From Hofstenia miamia (taxonomy: Eukaryota > Xenacoelomorpha > Acoela): 64,000 nucleotides of DNA. Of this stretch, positions 1 through 11,089 are shown piece by piece. The translations under genes and the position numbers were made by a program. The DNA lies in assembly GCA_004352715.1 (NCBI GenBank), contig SCFE01000071.1, forward strand, positions 319,091-383,090, in the 5' to 3' direction. The notes beneath the pieces are model-generated. The model was not told the origin of the DNA and made no database searches. It saw only the letters and a list, made by a program, of their open reading frames with translations. Each line of letters starts with the position of its first letter. The stretch's first letter is position 1.

Positions 1-324
1 AATTATAATGGCTTCCATCACATATCAATTAAATTGTGGAATAATTTAGATTATGAAACGCGAATAGAAAAAAACTATAAAAAGTTTAGAAAAAAATTGA
101 AACAATTTCTTCTAATAAAACAGTATACATTAGGGGACGGTAATACACTTCATGCATTTGAAACATACATTCAACATTGAGCACCTACACAAACATCCAC
201 TCAAACATTGACTATATTATTATATATTGTACATATTAATTTGTAGTAATTTGTTCATGTTTATTTTCTTTTGTCATGTGTTAGTTTGTAGATCTTGTAT
301 ACATATAATGCGCAATAAATTTGC

Positions 325-364
<40 letters not shown>
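1..364 (+). mobile_element. 3' end of a non-LTR retrotransposon (LINE), cut by the window edge
   Basis: Positions 1-180 are open in frame 1 and end in TGA. They encode a typical LINE ORF2 C-terminus: a 'KLWNNL' block followed by a basic helix (KNYKKFRKKLKQFLL). A non-coding tail follows, then 'CAATAAATTTGCTATTATT', then an (ATT)n run at about 324-364. A short tandem-repeat tail is usual for CR1/L2-like LINEs. The tail stops just before a coiled-coil remnant that looks unrelated, so the element probably landed beside or inside an older gene copy. The clade is inferred only. Confidence 0.75.
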
Positions 365-370
365 GAACAA

Positions 371-533
371 TAAGTCTCCGGAGGAAATTTGCAATTCAGA
401 TTGTATATTGAGAAGCTTAAAACAGATTTGGCTCAACAAAACGAAGTGAAGATTCAGCTTTAGTCATTAGTTAAACAATGTACAATGCAAATTGAAATCT
501 CTATAATTAGCTTAAACAATTCCCAATAAGCGG
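371..533 (+). pseudogene. Possible C-terminal tail of a decayed paralogue of the 546-1301 gene
   Basis: One frame reads as a helix-forming segment (IEKLKTDLAQQNEVKIQL), meets a TAG near 462, and continues (SLVKQCTMQIEISIISL) to a TAA near 527. Composition and length resemble the helical C-termini of the two zinc-finger genes at 546 and 4532, and it ends just before the first of them. I read it as what is left of an upstream tandem copy whose body was lost or displaced by the LINE at 1-364. No zinc-finger part survives, so this is a weak call. Confidence 0.35.
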
Positions 534-545
534 GAAATACTATTA

Positions 546-1301
546 ATGGACTCTACATTTGAATTGGAACTGCTAAAAAAGCTTCCACAAGATAGTGCAA
601 AGAAATTCAATGCCATTTCTATTGTTTGTAAACACGGGAAGTTGTATCATTATTTTAAAGAAAAAACTGATTCAAGCCTGAAGTTTCAATGTTTTCTATG
701 TCAAATTGAATTCTGCTCCGGCCAAAAAAGACTCTTCTGCATTGTGTGTGAAGTTAATTTGCACAGTTATTGTGAATCATATAGACAAGACCTCTCACTG
801 AGATTCTATCAGGGAAAAAGAATCACGGAAGATGATCGAGACGATAACTACTTATTCGTTATGTCTTCAGTTCTATGTGCATACAAAAGATCATATCATA
901 AATTCCGAAGCAATTCTAACAATTTTTTACAATGTGGATTGTGCGGATCAGCTACGAAATTGAAAGAACTATATGTCTGCAAAGACTGCAATCTTTATGC
1001 ACATGATGATTGCAAGCAGTATTTGGAATCACAGACAGGCGATGAAGCCCAACAAATTCGAAAATTGCAACCGTCATCATATAGCCCAGTGGGATATCAT
1101 AAAGACAATTCAGAACAATTGAAAATGGCAGAAGAAAGAAACACCATGGTTATCGATGAGCTCGTTAAGATCTTTTGGGAGCTCTACGAAACCCTTCAAA
1201 AACAATCACGCATTTTTAGAGAAAGATCACAATACCTTAAAAATCTCGAGTCGAAATTTTTGGATGGTTCTACATCAGTTACGGTACCAATTATTTTATA
1301 A
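546..1301 (+). CDS. Protein with two C1-like zinc fingers and a helical C-terminus, family not recognised
   Basis: A 251-aa frame with a real ATG at 546 and TAA at 1299. Two Cys/His modules are visible. Module 1 uses H35, C49, C52, C65, C68, H73 and C76 (H-x13-C-x2-C-x12-C-x2-C-x4-H-x2-C). Module 2 uses H118, C130, C133, C145, C148, H153 and C156. This is the order of C1 (phorbol-ester/DAG-type) and plant-like 'C1-like' treble-clef fingers, but the last Cys of a classical C1 is missing. Residues about 190-240 are charged and helical, probably coiled coil. The gene at 4532-5494 has the same plan, and its first finger has identical spacing, so the two are paralogues. No signal peptide or membrane segment is seen. 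An in-frame stop lies at 513-515, so coding could begin a few codons upstream. Zinc binding is likely; the function is unknown. It could be a lineage-specific family or domesticated transposon-derived protein. Confidence 0.7.
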   Translation: MDSTFELELLKKLPQDSAKKFNAISIVCKHGKLYHYFKEKTDSSLKFQCFLCQIEFCSGQKRLFCIVCEVNLHSYCESYRQDLSLRFYQGKRITEDDRDDNYLFVMSSVLCAYKRSYHKFRSNSNNFLQCGLCGSATKLKELYVCKDCNLYAHDDCKQYLESQTGDEAQQIRKLQPSSYSPVGYHKDNSEQLKMAEERNTMVIDELVKIFWELYETLQKQSRIFRERSQYLKNLESKFLDGSTSVTVPIIL

Positions 1302-1750
1302 AAATTAAAATTAGAACTGTGTTGCACCAATATTGACAGGCGAGAGTATAGGTTAGATGCAGGAAGTAAATTGTATGAGCATGAACTAGGTTTTTGTATG
1401 GCTTCCCCGTCCTAATGAGTTCGGTGGGACTGAAATTATAATAGGACTGGAACAGAAAAGAAGAGGTTGGGTCCACTGATTTTGGAATATTACTCATAAT
1501 TGCTATTCTGAAGAAATAGAGATATTATGTCATGGGGGACATCTGGTAATTAAAAAAATACTTCCTGGAACTGATGCAGAACGCGAACGAGATCAATAAT
1601 ATTTCGTCACGTAGAACAAAGACTTGATGGTATGCATTCCAAAGCCACAGATTTTGAAAAGAAGAAATAGTCTGATTGACAAAAATAGTATTTGAGGAAA
1701 TAAATAAAAAAAGTTCGTAGAAGTAGTTTCAGTAACAGTTAGAGCTATAA

Positions 1751-1918
1751 AAGCAGGAGGCAAGTGTAAAAGAAGTTATAAAAATAATTATAACCAGGGT
1801 TAGAGGAGTGATGGTTTCACAGAGGGCAGTATTGCAGGAACAGCAAGTGTTTTCAAGACATCTTGTAGGAATATGCAGAAATTTTTACTGTCAGGTTGTA
1901 ATCAGTAATTTCAGATGA
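1751..1918 (+). pseudogene. Possible C-terminal tail of another zinc-finger paralogue
   Basis: A 55-codon frame between stops reads KQEASVKEVIKI, then RAVLQEQQVFSRHL. The pattern of hydrophobic helix, 'Q...F' and a charged stretch resembles the C-termini of the genes at 546 (LVKIFWELYETLQKQSRIF) and 4532 (TSLDQLAKKISYQRSMF). It lies between them, as expected for a tandem array. Similarity is by eye only and no finger is attached. Confidence 0.25.
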
Positions 1919-3054
1919 TTTTATTTGACTAAGTCTATAGTATTTGCGAAAAGCTCATAATTCAAAGAATTTGATTAAAGATAAAATAACAATTTCATTC
2001 GATTTACAGTATTCATTTGCATTTTATTTACGGGTCAAAAACTAAGCTGTATTCTAATAAACAACAATGGGAAGAGAGAATTGCACGGACTTTTATATGT
2101 GATTTGAATTTAAAAACACAGTAAAACTTGCTTGCCATTTTATTGTGATTGAGATTCTGACATGAAGGATAATTGCCAGTGTTCTCTAAAATTACATTAA
2201 AGTTAGTGAGGCATTTAATAATAAAGACATGAAGGTTCAAATTTTAGTTTAAAATGCTTTTTTCTGTGAATTTTGCGGCTTTCATATAATTTGGATTTTG
2301 CTTAATTGGAGCCTTTGTCACATTGGAAAACATTTTCTATTAAACGCTTTCACTTTTATTATATCTGTTTCATAAATAAATTGAAATTGTTAAATTTTAT
2401 CGATCTGTGGGTTAGCAATCATGAACATGTGAAAGTCTTACCACAATGGTTAGAAAAGGCCAAAACGTTCATTGTTCCTCTACCATGCCAGCTAATAGCA
2501 ATGTGTTTATAAGCTGGCAAGGGTTACAATTTTAGAGATTTATATATCAGTATTTGGATGACTGCTTGGAGTTCTCTACAGTTGCACCACAAAATTTTGC
2601 AACGGTAATAAGGTATGTGCAGAGGCAATGAAAAACTCAACGCTTGCTGGCCATTTGATAGCAATTTCTGTTCCTATCTAATAAGTATTTTCCTGAAAAC
2701 ATGTGTGGGAATTCCTACAAACAATAAAATTTTCATTTATTGGCAATTACTTTCCCACAAAATTTTTTTATGTCTTTGAACTCAAATTTTAGTAAAGGAG
2801 TGCTATTCATAATCATTTTAAGTATGCAACATAACACAACTCTTTTAGAAAACCTGAATGTATATCTTTGTCCAATATCTTCAACATTTGAAAGTTATCT
2901 CAGCCAATATCTAAAAACCAGATGCCAAGTGCTGTGCCTGTTAATCCCATAAGAACCAGATGGACTTGACTGCATGCGAATTAATTTAAATAAGAATCTA
3001 GAGAAACAAAAAAATTGTTTTTCTGAAAAAAATTAAAACAAAAACTAAACCATT

Positions 3055-3210
3055 TTATTCATCTTTGCTGAAGTCGCTCCAATTTTCTATCACAATCATC
3101 GGGCTCTTTTTTAAGTAAATCTTGTATCGGTTCAAACATTTCACCCTATCTCGGTCAGGCTTTTTTTCTTCGTTTAAGACTGAAGGGTGCTCCAAGAGGT
3201 CCTTATAAAA
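3055..3210 (-). pseudogene. Unidentified coding-like C-terminal fragment
   Basis: A 51-codon minus-strand frame ends in TAA, which itself lies within an AATAAA. It has a charged, protein-like composition (KDLLEHPSVLNEEKKPDRDR, later ENWSDFSKDE). Just upstream a second frame continues plausibly (SLLGDEYDF), as if one base had shifted the frame. I do not recognise the family. It may be the last exon of a gene or an old pseudogene. Confidence 0.25.
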
Positions 3211-4531
3211 TCATATTCATCACCAAGCAGCGAAACTTGGCGGGACTATAGCTAAGATATGGCTGAATATACTAAGAAAAAAACAAGTCGATATTCTGAT
3301 TCTCTGACATCATAATGGGTGTTGACGTGAGCAAATGGACTGAAGTGCTAAAACATTTGAAAAATGAGTTTTCAATGCTACAACAACGCAAAAAATTTGG
3401 TAAGGTGGTAGCGGAAAAATAAATCAAATACTTTGAGAAAATAATGTTTCGATGTCATTCTAACCTGAAGTTCTGAAGCGAATTTATTGATGAAGATAGC
3501 AATAAAAATACTAGATTTTTTAGAATAATATGTATATAACTAGAAAAATAGTGAAAGAATGATTATTATTAAAAAAGTCAAAAAATATTGGGGTTAAATT
3601 AATTTTCCTTCAAATTAGAGATGTAGCATTATTTCTGAAGAAGGGGTTTTCCTCAGCACCTTTCCTCTTCTCTTCTGAGATAAGGTTGTTGCACACGAAG
3701 TACGTGAGCTTACTTTCTGAATGCTTTTTGAAAGTTGTGACAAAATTTCAAAAAAACGAATATTATTTTCTTTAAATGATTGAAAAATGGTTTCTGCCTT
3801 TAATAGTATCAATTTATGGGCATTGTTCACTTTGAAAACTATTCCCATCCCTTTTTCATGTATGATTCCCTAAGCTCCCACTCTCACGGCCAGTCTACTT
3901 GCTAATCATCAGAAAAATGAACACTTGTACTTGAAAGCAGATGTGTCACTGATCCCCACATCAGATTCACTGTTACGTTTATAATGTCAAATTTTGCAAT
4001 GTAATAACAGCAACGACACCTAATATAGATGTCCTTAACCAACAGTAGCAGAAAAACGAGGCGACTATCTTTCTAATTATAAGTAACCGTTGATCTAACT
4101 GTTTTCATTTCTGTGCAGTAACTATTTAAGCGCTTTGAGAGCGGTACATGCTGTCTACTAGAATAATGCATAAATAACTGCCTTGAACTTACTGGCATGA
4201 GTAATATATTTTTCCATCTATTGTTACTAGACCATCCCCATACTTCTAAAATATATGCTAATCCACTGATAAACGAAATATAAGTACACTGAATTGAAGT
4301 TTCATAACATTTTTTCGCTACATGTGGGCATGTGCAGATAATTATTTGTGAAATAAAGTCTAGTAGATTTCGTGTTTAAGTTTATTAATGAAAGAATATG
4401 TAAACCATATTTCTAAATTTTATAGGATTTATATTTAGAACATTGATAACGTATTCGTCTTTGACAACTTGGATGACAAATACGTTCATTCCCAAACGAA
4501 AATTGGTTACAAGTGCCATGCGAAAGTCGGG

Positions 4532-5494
4532 ATGGATATAGTGCAACATATTGAAAGCATTGTAGAGAATATCCAAGGGAAATCTTTAGAATCCGAAAAA
4601 TTGCATGGATCAAGGCCTCCTTATGATTCTACAGAATCCGATATCCGAGTTACAGTCCATGAAAATATTAGTGAAGAAATCCAACTCGCTTATCTTGATC
4701 AGGATCTTATAAAAGGGGCTTGCAATAAGGGGCTGGAACATTCCCTAAGTGATAGACTGAGGACAGTTGGAGCACGTATATGTGCATTTTGCAAAAAAGT
4801 AATTCCATATTTTGGATTCTGTTACTTCTGCTATCAATGTGGAAAGTACCTCCATGTTTATTGTTATGAATATCGTATCGATAAGCAAATGAGACTTTAT
4901 CCAGAAAGTGTGATTGATAGAGAAGACTTAAGAATTTACTTAGACCGCAATAGATTTGTAGCTGTAAATCTCTTCCCCATAAATTTAAAAGCTGCATATT
5001 GCTTCAGAACTAAAGTAGGTGAATATAAAAGTCATGATTTTCTTATGAGTCGCTATGTTATGTTGAAGTCCACAAAGTTTTTTCCATATCTAAAGAACAT
5101 TCGGTGCAACATATGTACCGCTAAGGTCTTTATATTTTTTGAAACATTCATATGCAAACGTTGCAAAGGTTTTTTCCATTCTCAATGCAAGTACCATATA
5201 GAACAGCACATGAATCCTTTTATCTCGTTTTTAAAATGCCGCCAAGAGAAATCTTTGAACACAGAAGTTTTGATTCTAAGTGAAATGGATGATAAGAAAA
5301 TTCGACAGTTGGAATTAGAAAGACTACAATCCCAAGTTAAAGATAGCAACGAATCTATTGCTTCACTCAAAACCTCTCTGGACCAACTTGCGAAAAAAAT
5401 TTCTTATCAACGCAGCATGTTTAACAAGTACGAATTGAGCACAATACGTTTGCTTTCATCTGCGAAAATTGATGTATCCTCGATGGACTTTTAA
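4532..5494 (+). CDS. Paralogous protein with two C1-like zinc fingers and a coiled-coil C-terminus
   Basis: From the Met at 4532 the frame gives 320 aa. The frame is open back to 4439, just after 'ATTTATATTTAG', a good 3' splice site, so this may be the last exon of a spliced gene; the 30 codons before 4532 contain no ATG. Finger 1 uses H70, C84, C87, C100, C103, H108 and C111 with exactly the spacing of finger 1 in the 546 gene. Finger 2 uses H168, C192, C195, C208, C211, H216 and C219, with a longer gap after its first His. Between the fingers both proteins carry a 'YRxDxxxRxY' motif. Residues about 258-305 (RQLELERLQSQVKDSN onward) form a likely coiled coil, suggesting self-association or a scaffold role. 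Zinc binding is inferred from the ligands. No enzyme motif is seen. Confidence 0.7.
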   Translation: MDIVQHIESIVENIQGKSLESEKLHGSRPPYDSTESDIRVTVHENISEEIQLAYLDQDLIKGACNKGLEHSLSDRLRTVGARICAFCKKVIPYFGFCYFCYQCGKYLHVYCYEYRIDKQMRLYPESVIDREDLRIYLDRNRFVAVNLFPINLKAAYCFRTKVGEYKSHDFLMSRYVMLKSTKFFPYLKNIRCNICTAKVFIFFETFICKRCKGFFHSQCKYHIEQHMNPFISFLKCRQEKSLNTEVLILSEMDDKKIRQLELERLQSQVKDSNESIASLKTSLDQLAKKISYQRSMFNKYELSTIRLLSSAKIDVSSMDF

Positions 5495-7848
5495 ATTTAT
5501 AGGAAATGATTGTTTTATTACGTTTTCTGTTAATTTTAAACTATAAATGATTTATTATCCTTAATCAATAAATCAAATATATAAGCAAAAATTTATACAC
5601 AATGTTAACAAAAAATATGTAATTTTATATTGAGGAATTAAAGTTTTAAAGTGAAAAATTGAAATACTTAGTTGAGAAATTTGTATCGAACTCCATTGTT
5701 GATGGAAAGCCATAATAATTCACTTTATTTAAATAAATTTTACGTTGCGTGTTTGGAAAGGGTTAAATTTTTTATGTACAAATTTCAGTTTCAGGAAAAA
5801 AAATTTTTGAACCCATATCCAGCAAGCGAATTTTTTTTGCATATCATACGTTGAATGTTCATACAGTGGTTATTTAATGTATGCTGAATATAGTTTTAAA
5901 AAATTGATGCAGTTTATCTTTTTACATTTTCAGTTTGTTGCATAATGATTAATGCATATTTTCCACATTTTTAGAGAATTTATCTGCTATCGTAAAATTT
6001 GCAGTATTCATTGCTATGTCTGACAAAATATTTCTTCATTTTGTTCAAAATTATTTTTTACATTTTTCAGAAAGCTATCGCTAGGTAAGTGAAAAAACTA
6101 GCATTTTTTGAACAAGTGCTTATTAAAAGTTTCAGTCTTTATCTTTGTTAAATTTTGATGATTTTGTATTTGAGTGTTATTTCGAATTCATTTTTAATAA
6201 TTTATGTGCATAATCACTATCTATTCTAAGTTTTTGTATGGTTCAGATGTCGATTCACCAAGATATTATAATATTGACAATATTAAATTATTTCAATTAC
6301 ATGTACTGTATATAAAGGCGCAACATCACGCTTTGTTCGGTCTACCAAATAATTGATAAATGACTTTTAAAAATTTGGGAAATCGGTGAACCTCAGCTGC
6401 ATACATGAATACACACGCGCAAACGGGCTTGCAGAAAAATTAAGTTGACACCTGTTTTGCACTCGCAATGTAAATTTCAATAATATTTAGTTCGAATTAA
6501 ACCATAATAAAAATACTGATAACTCAAAATATATAAACCCACAAATCACACGTATTTTTATTGAATTTTTTTGTGATATGTACTTGTGCTCGAACCGTCC
6601 AACTCGTGCAAACCCACGCCCATTTTGCACTCTGATTTGTAATTCTAGATGTTCTAGCTGAAATTCTACAAGTTTGACACTAACAAAGGCAGATCAATTG
6701 AAATGACATTTTCCAAACCTAAGTCAATTCACAACATTGCACAGACGTCTCAAATGAAGATATTAGGATTAACATGAAACATTAAGGCATTCTCAAAAGT
6801 GATTATTCTAGAATTTACTTACGATGAAATAAGTTGATTTAGTAAAAACGATCTTGAACATTATCACACTTAACAATTGCCTCACCATACTTAGTTTGTA
6901 ATTTCTGCGAAACCACTTTTCTTGTATTTATAAATTAATTTTAGTATATTATCCGGATCTCATAAATGAATATTAAGGTATTTTCAACAAGTTTTTTTAA
7001 ACTGGCTGAATAGCACGCTACACAATTCACTAAAGGTTAATACATAAACAACACGCATTCTATGGAAGCAAATACTTGAATGATTATATGTATTGCATAA
7101 TCGTTCCTATGTATAAATTTACAAATTTCTACATTGTACAAATTTAATAAAGCTATCGGAAAAATGCATTTACACCAACTACATGGAAAATTGTGAAATA
7201 AGCTGTCAATCAATGTTCTTAAAATAACCAAAAATTAAAGAATTCAAACAATTTTTAATGGAAAAAGTACTTGAAGATTAAAATAACTTTGTATATTCAA
7301 AAAAGGTAATACGTAGAGAAAGTTTCAATTGTATTTGGTACGTTTATAATATTATTATTTTTTATTTTATTATGATTTTCATATAATCTTACCTTGATTT
7401 GTTCGATTAATTGCATATCTATGTTTTGTACAAAAGCTACAAACGTTTAATAAAGTATTAAGTATATTATTTTGGAAAGTTTGAGAAAAATTTGGCAGCA
7501 GGCGTTTAAATTGAAATGATTATCCATGAAATTTGTAATACAAACATTCGTTTTCGACCACCGTATACACCATTTCTTGTTAATGGCATGCTATAAATTT
7601 TAAGTTCAGTATGTATTTGCAATATTTTTTGCCAAGGCCTACTATAAACATTTCAATAGGCCTTGTTCTTGCACATTTAAAGTTGATGTTTATGCGTTTA
7701 GAATGCTTTATCAACGTTATTTTTCCCATAGATTTAGCACTGTCAAATAATATCATTCACAACTTTATTAAATTGAATTTAAGAAAACTTTTCATATAAC
7801 CTAATTTTCAGATAAAAATTGTTCATGGAGCAAGTTTGGTTTTAAGTC
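5495..7848. other. AT-rich spacer, no gene recognised
   Basis: Stops are frequent in all frames. AATAAA-like signals at about 5567-5580 may end the 4532-5494 transcript. A slightly GC-richer patch lies at 6395-6660 with imperfect direct repeats around 'TTGCACTC'. Nothing else can be supported. Confidence 0.5.
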
Positions 7849-8301
7849 AAGCAAACCAGAGTTGGAATCGGGTACAGAATTTGGAACCGAATCGAACCGA
7901 TTTTTTAAACACGTATCCGAAACCGACTGTACCAGAAATTTTCCAAAATGCACGGCATCTTTTCAGAATCCTACCCAAAATGCCAGATGGCAAAGTGACC
8001 TTCAAAATTTCAAACGAATGATAGTTTATTTTTCTTCCTTTAGACTTTTAATGCACTGCTAATAATATTAAATCCCACTCTTTGGTTGTGTCCTGATACG
8101 AAAAGAAATCGAATGAATATCAGAAGTAATGTCAAAGGAACTGATGGGCTTACTATTTTTGTCAATACGAACAATTCTTTAAATGTAATTGAAATAGCTG
8201 GCATTTTCCCGGAACATGTGGGCTTACACGAAACCGTACACGATTTTTTTGGGATTTTGTACGCGAAACCGAACCAAACCGATTCCAACTCTAAAGCAAA
8301 C
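7849..8301. mobile_element. hAT-type MITE with perfect 8-bp target-site duplication
   Basis: The element runs 7857-8293 (437 bp). It starts CAGAGTTGGAATCGG and ends with the inverse, CCGATTCCAACTCTA; 14 of 15 terminal bases pair, the last G having become A. It is flanked by identical 8-mers AAGCAAAC at 7849-7856 and 8294-8301. A CAG start and an 8-bp duplication are hallmarks of the hAT superfamily. No transposase frame is present, so it is non-autonomous. The inner flanks carry loose 'CGAACCGA' repeats. Confidence 0.9.
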
Positions 8302-8809
8302 AGCAAAATCTTAATAATTAAAATGAATTTTCACCTTGCTTACAAGAAAGGAAGTTGTAAGTACAGTTTTAATAAAATAAAACTAAAAAAGTGAGATGCA
8401 CTTAGTAACTTCCCAAATGAAAAATGCATATGTACAAGTAGTTTAACCTTAATTATACTAGGAAGTTGTGATTGTTTCCCCAAGTATTTTTTCAATGCTT
8501 ATATATAACTCACGAACTAATGAAGATATTAAAATCTGAAAACACTACAAAATAGATAATTGTCTTTTCTTTTTCTATCGACTTCAATTCGCGACTTGGT
8601 GCTTTCTCGTCTAGAAACGCCTTTGCGCGAAGTCAGAAATTCCCATGCCAAGCGCTGACTGCATACGGCGTGCCTGGACGGGACTTACACAGTATTTTTT
8701 TCAGAGCATTAGACTGCCTTATTATATCAACACTAGGCCTGGCGATTTGCAGTACAAAAACGAAAAGTACCAAGAAATACTCTTGCAAATAGGGAATTAG
8801 TTTAAATTT
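8302..8809. other. Spacer, nothing recognised
   Basis: No gene or clear repeat is seen. Open minus-strand stretches near 8633-8923 run into the duplicated block that begins at 8810 and have no recognisable domain. Confidence 0.4.
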
Positions 8810-9770
8810 TTGTCCAAATAAGTAATACAAAGAATATAAAAAATTCCCATCAAATTTACAACCATTGCATTTGCTTGGAGACAAAAAAGGGTTCATCAAA
8901 CAATTAAAGGTTTTCACAAGCAATGAAGTAAGTTAAATTTCTAGAAATATTTCATCTCAAAGTAGAAATGTTAGAGCTACATTTCTGCTTGTGTATATCT
9001 ATATTTGCTAATTTTTATGAGGTCAAATCATAAATTTTGATCTGCAGGAAGATGATTGTTTATTGTTAATGGCCTCATTATATTTGAAGGCGGTTTTTGC
9101 AATTTTCAAGAAAGCAAATTGCTCTAAAAGGTGCATAGATGTGTACAATAGCTAATTCTTTGATTTGGTTACTTAAAATGATTTGTTGCATCAAATCTTG
9201 GTCTGTGGCGAAGTGTGTTTGCGGCCTCATTTTTGTGAATTTTACTGCAAATCGCCAGGCGTGATTACAGTAGGTCTTGTTAAAATACANTTGTCCAAAT
9301 AAGTAATACAAAGAATATAAAAAATTCCCATCAAATTTACAACCATTGCATTTGCTTGGAGACAAAAAAGGGTTCATCAAACAATTAAAGGTTTTCACAA
9401 GCAATGAAGTAAGTTAAATTTCTAGAAATATTTCATCTCAAAGTAGAAATGTTAGAGCTACATTTCTGCTTGTGTATATCTATATTTGCTAATTTTTATG
9501 AGGTCAAATCATAAATTTTGATCTGCAGGAAGATGATTGTTTATTGTTAATGGCCTCATTATATTTGAAGGCGGTTTTTGCAATTTTCAAGAAAGCAAAT
9601 TGCTCTAAAAGGTGCATAGATGTGTACAATAGCTAATTCTTTGATTTGGTTACTTAAAATGATTTGTTGCATCAAATCTTGGTCTGTGGCGAAGTGTGTT
9701 TGCGGCCTCATTTTTGTGAATTTTACTGCAAATCGCCAGGCGTGATTACAGTAGGTCTTGTTAAAATACA
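8810..9770. repeat. 480-bp exact tandem duplication around a single N, probable assembly artefact
   Basis: 8810-9289 and 9291-9770 are the same 480 bases (offset 481), with one N at 9290 between them and no difference seen by eye. A real tandem repeat of this age would usually differ somewhere. Two contigs whose overlapping ends were placed side by side would give exactly this picture. Protein-like frames in the block appear twice for the same reason and are not evidence of genes. Confidence 0.85.
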
Positions 9771-10017
9771 ACAATACGTTTTGGAACAAATTTTCTTCAA
9801 TGCAAGTGCGGGCGCAGCCCCATAGATCTGTACGTATAAAAGGCTTTCAAAATTTTTTAACAGGCTTGGATAAAGTTTTTTAAGAATGTGGAAAATCGCT
9901 TTGTAACGCTAATAGAAATAAGATTAATGACGCTAGATGGCGTTAGAACACAATACAAAAACCTTTTTCAAAATAGCATCAATAGACAAAATATTTTAAT
10001 AAATATATTTCAATTCA

Positions 10018-10166
10018 TTAACCGCTATCCACAGACGATTGCTGCACATATCTAAATTTTGTGATTCTGAAGTAGAGATGGGTAACAATGATTGCAGAAA
10101 AAAATGACCAAGCTACTGAGGTTAAACAAAGGAGTACTGCCGTCCAGTAGTTATCAATCAACCTGG
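10018..10166 (-). CDS. Exon 3 (last) of a predicted four-transmembrane-segment protein
   Basis: The exon begins after the acceptor TTTAG and ends at TAA 10018-10020: 149 nt, completing a codon split after its first base. It encodes membrane segment 4 (about YWTAVLLCLTSVAWSFFSAI) and a short tail ending SSVDSG. The frame is also open upstream of the acceptor, so this sequence alone does not fix the boundary; the matching phase with exon 2 does. See exon 1 for the gene as a whole. Confidence 0.6.
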
Positions 10167-11089
10167 CTAAATTATGTCTGCTTACCAATGTTATTGTTAA
10201 ATTGCATATAAAACAAACAAACATTAATTTCATTAGGCTAAAAGTATGTTAGAAATGTATAAATATATTACAAACGAATAACTAATCATAAAATGGGAGT
10301 AAATTTATCGGGTTTGCTGTACATTAGCATAGTCAAAATTTATTTGGGTAGGACAGTAAAAATGTCTAGAAACCTACTATAAAGGTGTGTTGACATTATC
10401 GACTTTTATCATTTGTCAAGAATTGTTATCTTATCTTGCTTCCTACATTCCTGACATTTGCTTCAGCTATGTCTATCATTGTTTACAGTGGTGGAACAGA
10501 ATATATTTAGAGGAGGCTCAATGTAAGGTAAGATTCTAAGTGCATAATTCGATACTGTGGCTGGTTAAAAAGTAATTAATTTTTAATATTCAAAGCTATG
10601 CGCCTCATTGTTTTTAGCCCAAAGTAGCAATATTGATGAAGGCAATTGCGTCAAATTGTATCAAATTTTTCAACAAAATATGATTATTTTTAGAAACAAC
10701 GGTATTTTTGTGTAACATTCTTCACGAAAATAGCACTAAGTTAAATACATTAAGTATTTCAAATTATAGGATTTCATTCTACACTACAAATGAGAAATTT
10801 TTAGTGCATTTTTAATGATATAGGATCAAGTAAAGTACAAAATTTTCACATAAAACTATGAATGTGTGCCTACTCGTCAAATTGCGTTGAATATTTTGAT
10901 AAAATTTACTGCGCTAGGCTTTGAAAAGTCACAGAAGTGTTTCTTCGAATTTTGGAGAAGGTGCATGTTGGTTAAGTTTGCCCAACCTATTTAATTTGAA
11001 TACAAAATTTGATGCACCCCATTGGGTACAAATGAATTTGGTTTGTAATTTGTTTGCACCATTTTAATGAACTATACTTATTTTAGAGG

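Larger units (their letters stand above)
1302..4438. other. Spacer between the two zinc-finger genes with weak coding remnants
   Basis: No intact gene is visible. It holds the possible paralogue tail at 1751-1918, the minus-strand open fragment at 3055-3210, and a 35-codon plus-strand frame starting at ATG 3315 that I cannot assign. The rest is AT-rich with dense stops in all frames. Part of it may be an intron or upstream region of the gene at 4532. Confidence 0.5.

Noticed and set aside
4707-4997. Minus-strand 96-codon frame antisense to the second zinc-finger gene
   Set aside because: The plus strand carries ordered Cys/His ligands; the minus frame has none and is a shadow.
8633-9789. Three minus-strand frames sharing the same protein segments, as a small gene family
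   Set aside because: The repetition comes from the duplicated 480-bp block around the single N, not from paralogous genes.
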